This document shows, piece after piece, positions 1 to 5,989 of a stretch of DNA of 14,175 nucleotides. The translations under genes and the position numbers were made by a program. Position 1 is the first letter of the stretch, and every line of letters begins with the position of its first letter. Source of the DNA: Candidatus Desantisiibacteriota bacterium (lineage in GTDB: Bacteria; JACRDZ01); NCBI GenBank assembly GCA_016209155.1, contig JACQWU010000223.1:677-14851 (forward strand), read 5' to 3'. The notes under the pieces are model-generated. The model saw nothing but the letters and a program-made list of their open reading frames with translations. It was not told the origin of the DNA and did no database searches.

Positions 1-3000
1 ACCCGCCTATTAAAGGGGAAACATTATTTATCGCAACCGGACACGGAGAAATTATTGCAATAAACATAAGCGATGGGAGTATTATCTGGCGAAATAAAAT
101 TGCAGAACGCATACAAAAAAAACCATTACAATTTGAAAATATGATTTTCCTTGCTTCAGATCAAGGTTATATATGCGGGCTGGATATTTTCTCCGGCAGT
201 ATATTTTTTAAACATATCATAGATTATTATCCGGATTACTCGCTATATTATGATTATTCGACCGAAATATTTTATTATTTTTCGCAAAATAAAAAAATCT
301 CAGCTTTTAAAAAAATAAACAATGAAAAAGAATATGAAAGCATTGAAGATGCTATTTCAAACAGAGACTATTTTCCCCCTCCGGTTTTTTCACCTGACGG
401 AAAGTTTTGTCTTTACAGTGAGACTAAATCATTTGAAAATGATAATAATTTATATCGTATTGAATTTTTAGATAGTCTCCAAAAAGTGGCAAAACTAACT
501 TTGTCTAAATATGATGATATCGCACCTCAATGGCTTTATGATTCAAACGCGATTTTATTTTCGTCAAATCGCAGTGGTTTTTATAATATTTATAAAATGG
601 ATACAAGAGAACTGGATATTAATTATTATGATGATTTAAATTGTACCCGTTCAAGTACGGATACTCTGGAAAATGTATTAACTGTTAAACCTGAAGATTT
701 TGAAAAAAAATATTTAAAAATGCTGACTGATGACTCGGGGGATAAAAAAAATCCTGTTTCTTCATATGATGGTGAAAAAATCCTTTATACTGCATATACA
801 GGTGGAAATCAGGATTTATGGATAATGGATTCAACAGGACAAAACCAAATCAGGTTAACTGCAAGGACTGGGAATAAAGAATATACCTCATTTAGTCCTG
901 ACGGTAAAAATATAGTTTATGTAACTTCAATCTCCAGGGATAAATACATTTACACAATTAATTACGATGGATTTAATGAATTAAAAATTGCAGTTGGACA
1001 ATCTCCCAGATGGCTTAATGATAGTACAATTGTATATGAAAAAACTGATTCTGAAAATAAGTACTCCAACCTCTGGCTTATAGATAAAGAAGGCATAAGA
1101 GATAGGCAGCTGACATCAGGAAATTATAAAGACTGCTTTCCATGCCCTTCACCTGATGGAAAAACTATTGCTTTTTTAAGTAATCGTAAAAATAAAAAAG
1201 ATAATATCTGGCTTATAAATTCCTCCGGTAAAAGAATGGTACAAATAACAAATTTTTTAGATGAAGTACATCCGGTATCCTGGTCACAAGACGGAAACAA
1301 ATTAATTTTTTTTATAAAAAACATTGATAATGGAGAAAAAAGCATTAAATTTATTAAAGATATAAATAAGGAATCTATTCAGGAATTTTTTACGCAAGCT
1401 GAAGAACTAATTTATAGCGAAAATTTTGAAGAAGCGTTAGATGTTTATAAAAGTATTATTACAGATTACCCCGATCAAAAAATAATGGTGTTTGTTGAAC
1501 CTTCATATTTTAATTTGCTTTCGCATTCAGCGGCTTTTTTTAAAATGTTACTGATTGCAGAATATCATAGTGATTTTGAACAAATAAAAAAAATCAGTCA
1601 AATTATTGCCGATGATAATAATAATGATTATGATGACAAAAAAATGTTTTCAATAGCTCTTAAAATCCGGATTAAATTATTAGATCAGGAATTTGAAAAA
1701 AAAGAATATAATAAAGCTATTGAAGGATATAAAAAAATACTGCGTAATTTTCCGGAGATGAAGAATGAATTTGGATATCAGCTTACTCCATATGTAAACA
1801 CGCGAATGGCGGAATGTTATGAAAAATTAAATCAATATGATACTGCTATTTCAATATATAAAAAAATGCAGGCGGAAAATCCATCTGCGAATATAATGCT
1901 TGATAGAGACTATATTGGAACTATGGCATTATGTTTTTTAAATTTAGCAAGAATTTATGAAATTCAATATCATGATTATAATAATGCATTATTAAGTTAC
2001 TTTGAAATTTTTAAAATATATCCTGATGATAATTTTTTTACATTTGGAGGTGAAATTCGCGGAGACTACAGCCAAAAGGCAATAACAAAAATCAGAGAAA
2101 TATTCACTTTAAGGAAAAAAGAAATTGATATAAATAACTGGCTTGATATTTGTCTTGATTTTAGTAAAACTTTAAAAGAAGGAAAATTGAAAAACAGTTT
2201 CAAAAGTATAATAAAAGATTTTATGGAATCAAAAAATAAAAAAAACATTAAACAACCGGTTGATCAGCTTAATCGCATATTATTTACTTCAAGAAAACAA
2301 GGCAAGATTGAAGAAAATAATTATGAAATTTATTCAATGAATGATGATGGTACTGATCTAAAGAGAGTTACCTTTAATAAAGAGAATGACTATCATCCTG
2401 TATGGTCAAGAAGCGGATCTAAAATAGCCTATCACACTTTATTGGCAGGTAATTATGAAGTTTTAGTGATGGACACTGATGGTACAAATCAATTAAATTT
2501 AACCAATTCAATGAGAGCTTATGATTTTGAACCATCATGGTCTTTTGATGACTCCAGGCTTTCATTTACTTCAGATAGAGACGGGAATATGGAAATATAT
2601 ATCATGAATCAAGATGGTACAGAACAGAAAAATATCACAAATAGCACATCCCGTGATTTTGAGTCAAACTGGTCACCTGTAGAGGATAAAATAGTTTTCA
2701 CATCTGATATTGACGGTAATTTAGAAATATATTTAATAGATCCTGTATCAAATGAAAAAATAAATCTTTCAAAAAATTCAGCGGATGATAATGATCCCGC
2801 ATTTTCACCTGAAGGGGACAAAATATTATTCATATCAAATCATGATGGGAACGAGGAAATTTATATGATGAATATTGATGGGTCTGAACAAAAAAATTTA
2901 TCCAATCATCCGTCATATGAATATAATGCGGTATGGTCATCAGATGGTAAATATATTATTTTTGTATCTAACAGAGATACCACTCCAAAAATTTTCATAA

Positions 3001-3089
3001 TGAATTATGATGGAACAAATCAAATTAAACTCACTGATAATCCAAACACATATGATATTCAACCAAATGAATTATTAATGATAAGATAA
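1..3089 (+). CDS. Large PQQ-like / PD40 (TolB-like) / TPR / PD40 repeat protein, 5'-truncated by window edge
   Basis: The frame of the ATG at 141 is open back to base 3 with no stop, so that ATG is internal and the true start lies outside the window. Bases 3-230 encode PQQ/BamB-like blades (GEIIAINISDGSIIW, then GYICGLDIFSGSIFF). Bases about 375-1360 encode about seven PD40/WD40-like TolB-type blades with cores such as FSPDGKNIVY and PSPDGKTIAFLSN. Bases about 1375-2200 encode a helical region with TPR character (repeated A..Y..I...YP patterns). Bases 2271-3086 encode six more PD40 blades of about 44 residues. Such propellers usually act as periplasmic or surface protein-interaction scaffolds, and no catalytic motif is visible. 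The N-terminus is missing, so a signal peptide cannot be judged. The TAA stop at 3087-3089 directly abuts the stop of the convergent downstream gene. The domain assignment is firm; the cellular role is unknown. Confidence 0.9.
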   Translation, partial: PPIKGETLFIATGHGEIIAINISDGSIIWRNKIAERIQKKPLQFENMIFLASDQGYICGLDIFSGSIFFKHIIDYYPDYSLYYDYSTEIFYYFSQNKKISAFKKINNEKEYESIEDAISNRDYFPPPVFSPDGKFCLYSETKSFENDNNLYRIEFLDSLQKVAKLTLSKYDDIAPQWLYDSNAILFSSNRSGFYNIYKMDTRELDINYYDDLNCTRSSTDTLENVLTVKPEDFEKKYLKMLTDDSGDKKNPVSSYDGEKILYTAYTGGNQDLWIMDSTGQNQIRLTARTGNKEYTSFSPDGKNIVYVTSISRDKYIYTINYDGFNELKIAVGQSPRWLNDSTIVYEKTDSENKYSNLWLIDKEGIRDRQLTSGNYKDCFPCPSPDGKTIAFLSNRKNKKDNIWLINSSGKRMVQITNFLDEVHPVSWSQDGNKLIFFIKNIDNGEKSIKFIKDINKESIQEFFTQAEELIYSENFEEALDVYKSIITDYPDQKIMVFVEPSYFNLLSHSAAFFKMLLIAEYHSDFEQIKKISQIIADDNNNDYDDKKMFSIALKIRIKLLDQEFEKKEYNKAIEGYKKILRNFPEMKNEFGYQLTPYVNTRMAECYEKLNQYDTAISIYKKMQAENPSANIMLDRDYIGTMALCFLNLARIYEIQYHDYNNALLSYFEIFKIYPDDNFFTFGGEIRGDYSQKAITKIREIFTLRKKEIDINNWLDICLDFSKTLKEGKLKNSFKSIIKDFMESKNKKNIKQPVDQLNRILFTSRKQGKIEENNYEIYSMNDDGTDLKRVTFNKENDYHPVWSRSGSKIAYHTLLAGNYEVLVMDTDGTNQLNLTNSMRAYDFEPSWSFDDSRLSFTSDRDGNMEIYIMNQDGTEQKNITNSTSRDFESNWSPVEDKIVFTSDIDGNLEIYLIDPVSNEKINLSKNSADDNDPAFSPEGDKILFISNHDGNEEIYMMNIDGSEQKNLSNHPSYEYNAVWSSDGKYIIFVSNRDTTPKIFIMNYDGTNQIKLTDNPNTYDIQPNELLMIR
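2271..3086 (+). repeat. Six tandem PD40 beta-propeller blades (about 132 bp period)
   Basis: Six consecutive protein repeats of about 44-51 residues are seen. Each has a strand such as KIVFTSDIDGN or KILFISNHDGN, then EIYxMNxDGTxQ, an N-L-T/S turn, and a closing W-S-x-D-G/D motif. The match is at protein level; the DNA copies have diverged. Six blades would close one TolB-like propeller at the C-terminus of the host protein. The last unit (YIIFVSNRD) lacks the terminal W-SPDG motif and ends in a short tail. Confidence 0.85.
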
Positions 3090-3554
3090 TTATAATGACC
3101 ACCATTTCAGTCCGAGTTTTTTTAAAAGAAATGCCATGACAGCTACAAGAATATAATCTCCTGCCACAAAAATGCCCAAAATCCAGAAAATAAGCGGATC
3201 TCCGAATTGAACCTGCCTCAATAAATAAGATGCCTCAACAAGTTCAAAGGTACCCCCCGCAAAGCGAAAAACAATAGCGATATTTAATGCTTGAAGCCTG
3301 TTTATGGGATCTCTCCATGCAAGATATTGAATATAAGCTGCGAGTAACCATAATATCCCAATCCCGCGGAGAAAAACAGGTTCTATTGGTCCGCTTTTAT
3401 ACATGGCGCCTGATATAAAATCGGAATTTAATTTGCCAGCCCCGATCACCCATTGCGGAAAAAATAAAGCAGGTATTGCAATGGACAGGTCAAAGAAGAT
3501 AAGAAAAAGCAAAATCAGTTTGAGATATTTCATCCACTTCAAATCTATATTCAT
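3090..3554 (-). CDS. Small four-helix integral membrane protein, family not recognised
   Basis: This 154-residue hydrophobic protein has four likely membrane helices near residues 10-32, 61-80, 88-108 and 120-145. There is no obvious catalytic motif. Charged or polar positions lie inside or next to helices (R93, E101 and E104 around FRFAGGTFELVEASYLL; D131 in GDYILVAV). This resembles small DoxX-like or similar four-helix families in style only. The ATG start is well supported: AGGAGGG is complementary to 3558-3564, a few bases upstream. A consensus-like promoter lies at 3599-3627 on the same strand. It appears monocistronic: it diverges from the operon starting at 3775 and converges on the large repeat-protein gene with no spacer. 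The function is unknown. Confidence 0.8.
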   Translation of the reverse strand: MNIDLKWMKYLKLILLFLIFFDLSIAIPALFFPQWVIGAGKLNSDFISGAMYKSGPIEPVFLRGIGILWLLAAYIQYLAWRDPINRLQALNIAIVFRFAGGTFELVEASYLLRQVQFGDPLIFWILGIFVAGDYILVAVMAFLLKKLGLKWWSL

Positions 3555-3557
3555 ATG

Positions 3558-3564
3558 CCCTCCT
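3558..3564 (-). promoter_or_regulatory. Strong Shine-Dalgarno site for the four-helix membrane protein
   Basis: The minus strand reads AGGAGGG followed by CAT and the ATG at 3554. The spacing is slightly short but the anti-SD match is near perfect. It fixes the start codon of the 154-residue protein. Confidence 0.75.
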
Positions 3565-3598
3565 GAAAAGATATATCTATTTAACTTTGGACTTAATT

Positions 3599-3627
3599 AT
3601 ATTACTCTAATTTACATATCCTGTCAA
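3599..3627 (-). promoter_or_regulatory. Sigma-70-type promoter for the four-helix membrane protein
   Basis: On the minus strand there is a perfect -35 TTGACA (complement of 3622-3627), a 17-base spacer, and a -10-like TAATAT (complement of 3599-3604). A TATAAT also overlaps three bases further on, with a less favourable 20-base spacer. The expected transcript start lies about 35-40 bases upstream of the ATG at 3554. It is divergent from the promoter at 3669-3697. Confidence 0.65.
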
Positions 3628-3668
3628 CATGATCAGCCTATAATTTAATATAAAAAATTAAAAAAATC

Positions 3669-3697
3669 TTGACAATTTGTTGCATGTAATTTATAAT
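3669..3697 (+). promoter_or_regulatory. Perfect-consensus sigma-70 promoter for the DUF362/phosphoesterase operon
   Basis: TTGACA at 3669-3674 and TATAAT at 3692-3697 are separated by exactly 17 bases, the optimal housekeeping sigma factor arrangement. The predicted transcription start is near 3704, giving a leader of about 70 bases before the ATG at 3775. In AT-rich DNA a lone TATAAT means little. Both perfect hexamers at ideal spacing, in the only sizeable intergenic gap, make this convincing. Confidence 0.8.
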
Positions 3698-3717
3698 GTG
3701 TAAAACATAAAACACAT
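3696..3717. promoter_or_regulatory. Inverted repeat ATGTGT-N10-ACACAT over the -10 box and start site
   Basis: ATGTGT at 3696-3701 and ACACAT at 3712-3717 are exact reverse complements separated by ten bases. The left arm overlaps the last two bases of the -10 hexamer, and the whole element covers the predicted start site. Position and symmetry would suit a repressor operator. Six-base arms in AT-rich DNA can arise by chance, so this is tentative. Confidence 0.35.
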
Positions 3718-3774
3718 CTTCCCGCATGAAAACATTAAGTTTTATCACAAAATGAACCAAATGAAGGAATTATC

Positions 3775-4689
3775 ATGAATGTCAACCGCAATGTAAATAA
3801 TTTCAAAAATATCCTGATAATGACTTTATTGCTAATTATTTTTTTATACACGGCATATAATGAAGTGTATTTAAATATAATTTCATTGTCATTTGGGTTG
3901 ATGTTATTAAGCGGTTTTTTAATCGTTTCCTTCCTGGTTTTAAAAATATCCACAAAACGATTATTATCGTATATCGTAACTATCTTTATTATCGAATATA
4001 TTAAAGAATCCATAGGTGTTAATTCCGGAATGTGGAGATATAGTTCTCCCACCGGCAATTATATTTTAGGAGTATGGTCCTGGGTTTTAGTCGGACTGGT
4101 TGCTTATACTATATCAATTAATTATTTTATAAGATGGATTAGAAAACTAAATTTGTCTTTTCCAAAATGGGTGAACAGTATTATTTTATTTTTTATATCT
4201 TTATTAATCCCGTTGACTCTTGGAAAATATTCAAAAGGTATTGATATTTTTTTCATAGTATTTTATCTTTCACTCCTTGCAATAAGCATGTATTTCTCAA
4301 CAAAAATGGAATTCTGTGTCTTTTTGGGTATTATTATTGCAACCGCTGTTCTTGGTTTTCCAAGTGAATACTCCGGGTCCATGAGCAGCGGAATATGGAC
4401 TTATGCTTACAATTTAAAATACCCTCCATTTTTTTTGATTTTTGGCTGCTGGCCGCTGGAAATATTAACACAGTATACGGTTTCAGGGTATTTATCCAGC
4501 AACATATTTTATAGTCGGAATATTATTTGCCATTATTCCGGAGAGTATATTAAATACAATCAATCATGTTTCTCAAATTTTGTTCCCAGGCTTAGAAATC
4601 CTACCTGTATCTCAAGAAAAATTCTGGGTCTCTCTTTCATTTTCCATGATGATGACAATTACATTCTTATGCAGTACTGCCTATTTTAA
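3775..4689 (+). CDS. Polytopic membrane protein with duplicated domain; N-terminal part of a frame-disrupted DUF362 protein
   Basis: The ATG at 3775 is preceded by GAAGGAA six bases upstream and by a consensus promoter. About six to seven hydrophobic helices are seen. An internal duplication is visible: residues 80-104 contain SGMWRY followed by a W/V-rich helix, and residues 198-230 contain SGIWTY followed by a helix with WPLEIL. The W-x-Y plus P-L-E pattern weakly recalls carotenoid/lycopene-cyclase-type membrane domains; this is inference only. After about residue 245 (base 4509) the in-frame sequence loses membrane character and becomes rich in C, N, R, S and H up to the stop at 4689. Meanwhile the next frame gives a good membrane sequence. 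The genuine coding sequence therefore probably stops following this frame at 4507-4510 and continues in the DUF362 frame to 5986, giving about 736 residues. Residues 246-304 as read here are probably spurious. Confidence 0.65.
   Translation: MNVNRNVNNFKNILIMTLLLIIFLYTAYNEVYLNIISLSFGLMLLSGFLIVSFLVLKISTKRLLSYIVTIFIIEYIKESIGVNSGMWRYSSPTGNYILGVWSWVLVGLVAYTISINYFIRWIRKLNLSFPKWVNSIILFFISLLIPLTLGKYSKGIDIFFIVFYLSLLAISMYFSTKMEFCVFLGIIIATAVLGFPSEYSGSMSSGIWTYAYNLKYPPFFLIFGCWPLEILTQYTVSGYLSSNIFYSRNIICHYSGEYIKYNQSCFSNFVPRLRNPTCISRKILGLSFIFHDDDNYILMQYCLF
4507..4510 (+). other. Likely +1 frame junction (TTTT) between membrane domain and DUF362 part
   Basis: The upstream frame and the downstream frame overlap between 4469 and 4689. 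Omitting one T of the run at 4507-4510 gives a continuous hydrophobic reading, SSNIFIVGILFAIIPES, which runs on into the DUF362 protein. The downstream frame has a stop at 4466-4468, so the change must lie after that. Causes could be a one-base insertion in the genome, a sequencing or assembly error, or +1 slippage on UUU-U. No stop or obviously slow codon follows the run, which argues against classical programmed frameshifting. Confidence 0.55.
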
Positions 4690-5986
4690 TATCAGAAAAA
4701 ACAAAGGATACATTCTATCTGTCTTAATATCAAAATCAGCATCCGCATTATCAGGTTTTTTCTTTTTTATATATTCAGCAAAATATTTCGCGTATCTTTT
4801 AATATTTTTAGTTGATGGTTCTATATTTTGGATAACACTTTTCTTTTATTTAAGAGCAAACAAAGCCTTTTTTTATGCGCATACTAATTATTTAACAAGA
4901 GACAAAATACCTGTTAAAAGCAGTGGAGAAACTGTAGTTGTTTCATTTAAAGGTGAAGATAAGTTTATATTATTAGAACAGGTATTAAAAGAAACAAAAT
5001 TTTTCGAAGAACTTGAAAAGAATTTTATTAAATCGGGCAAGAATAAAAATGAATTTAAAATAGTAATAAAACCTAACTTTATGTATACACATCATAAAAA
5101 AGATATTTCCACATACACTGACCCGGCACTGGTTGAAGCTTTTATAAATAAAATTGCAGAAAAAAAATTTTCAAATATTACTATTGTTGAAGCTCAAAGC
5201 ACTCTTGGAAATTATTATAACAATAGAGAAGTAATAAAAGTTGCGGAATATGTTGGATATTCTACAAAAAAAAATTATAAAATTGTAGATCTTACAGAAG
5301 AAATGGTTCCTTATGATTATGGCGGCAGACTTGGAAATCATTTTGTTGGACCAACATGGAGGGATGCGGATTTTAGAATATCTTTTGCTAAAAACAAAAC
5401 ACATGTATTTTGTAATTATACCCTTACTTTGAAGAACATATACGGGACTCTTCCAATGCAAAATAAATTAAAAGAATATCATACCAAAAGAGAGTATGAC
5501 TGGCCGACCATTGAGACATTGAAGCATTTTAAGGTTCATTTTGGATTAATTGATAGTATCTACAGCGCTGACGGGCAATATGGCGTTATAGTTGATCCTA
5601 AACCGAATTATACTAAAACAATAATCGGAGGTGAAAATCTGATTGCAGTTGATTGGGTCGGGGCAAAGAAAATGGGTCTTGACCCTGATAATCCTAAAAT
5701 CGGAAGATTTTTACCGCTGGCTGTTGAAGCTTTTGGAAAGCCTGAAATTAAATGGATTGGGGATAAATCAATATATGATCCATGGGTTAATGTAAATCAG
5801 ATGATTATCCTGTCTCTTGATATTATTGAAGAAGCATATGCATTTAGTGATTGGTGGTTCTCCGGACTCACAGCTATGGATGAATATTTCACTTTTAAGA
5901 AAAAAACATTGCCTATATATATTCTTAGAAAAATTTTGGCACCTATCAAACGTCTTGTCTATAAACATGATTATCTCGGGAGTTAA
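4580..5986 (+). CDS. DUF362 domain protein with N-terminal membrane helices; C-terminal part of the frame-disrupted gene
   Basis: This frame is open from 4469. The first possible start is a TTG at 4580, but neither it nor the later ATG run near 4640 has a Shine-Dalgarno site, so translation probably arrives from the upstream frame. Numbered from the TTG, membrane helices lie near residues 16-35, 46-64 and 68-92. A DUF362 (PF04015-like) domain covers about 118-370. Family landmarks are IVIKPNF (161-167), the T-D-P-A-L-V segment (180-185), WRDADFRISFAKNKTHVF with KTH (272-275), the TLTLKNIYGTLP core (281-292), and a late GGENLIAVDWVGAKKMG (350-366). The biochemical function of DUF362 is not firmly established; it occurs in membrane and iron-sulfur contexts. 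No ferredoxin-type cysteine cluster is present here. The phosphoesterase gene starts three bases after the stop, so the two are almost certainly co-transcribed and coupled. Confidence 0.8.
   Translation: MFPGLEILPVSQEKFWVSLSFSMMMTITFLCSTAYFNIRKNKGYILSVLISKSASALSGFFFFIYSAKYFAYLLIFLVDGSIFWITLFFYLRANKAFFYAHTNYLTRDKIPVKSSGETVVVSFKGEDKFILLEQVLKETKFFEELEKNFIKSGKNKNEFKIVIKPNFMYTHHKKDISTYTDPALVEAFINKIAEKKFSNITIVEAQSTLGNYYNNREVIKVAEYVGYSTKKNYKIVDLTEEMVPYDYGGRLGNHFVGPTWRDADFRISFAKNKTHVFCNYTLTLKNIYGTLPMQNKLKEYHTKREYDWPTIETLKHFKVHFGLIDSIYSADGQYGVIVDPKPNYTKTIIGGENLIAVDWVGAKKMGLDPDNPKIGRFLPLAVEAFGKPEIKWIGDKSIYDPWVNVNQMIILSLDIIEEAYAFSDWWFSGLTAMDEYFTFKKKTLPIYILRKILAPIKRLVYKHDYLGS
5978..5982 (+). promoter_or_regulatory. 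Shine-Dalgarno site of the phosphoesterase inside the DUF362 stop region
   Basis: GGGAG at 5978-5982 lies seven bases before the ATG at 5990 and overlaps the last codons of the DUF362 gene. This supports the chosen start and suggests translational coupling. Confidence 0.6.
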
Positions 5987-5989
5987 AAA

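Noticed and set aside
141-143. ATG at 141 as the start of the large repeat protein
   Set aside because: The frame is open to the window edge and encodes PQQ-like blades upstream, so the ATG is internal.
405-708. Functional squalene-hopene cyclase reading for the toroid domain (numbers are residues of the exported protein encoded at 7983-11879)
   Set aside because: The QW-like DGSW/DGEW motifs are present but the DXDD catalytic acid motif is not, and the domain sits in an exported adhesin-like context.
3403-3648. Plus-strand 81-codon frame across the divergent promoter region
   Set aside because: It is antisense to the four-helix protein, reads through both its start and promoter, and has no Shine-Dalgarno site.
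3735-4058. Minus-strand 107-codon open frame opposite the membrane protein
   Set aside because: It is antisense to a well-supported gene with promoter and ribosome site, its composition is irregular, and it has no start signal.
4580-4582. TTG at 4580 as the genuine start of the DUF362 protein
   Set aside because: There is no Shine-Dalgarno site, and the frame upstream to 4469 is membrane-like sequence continuing the previous protein. It is kept only as a nominal coordinate.
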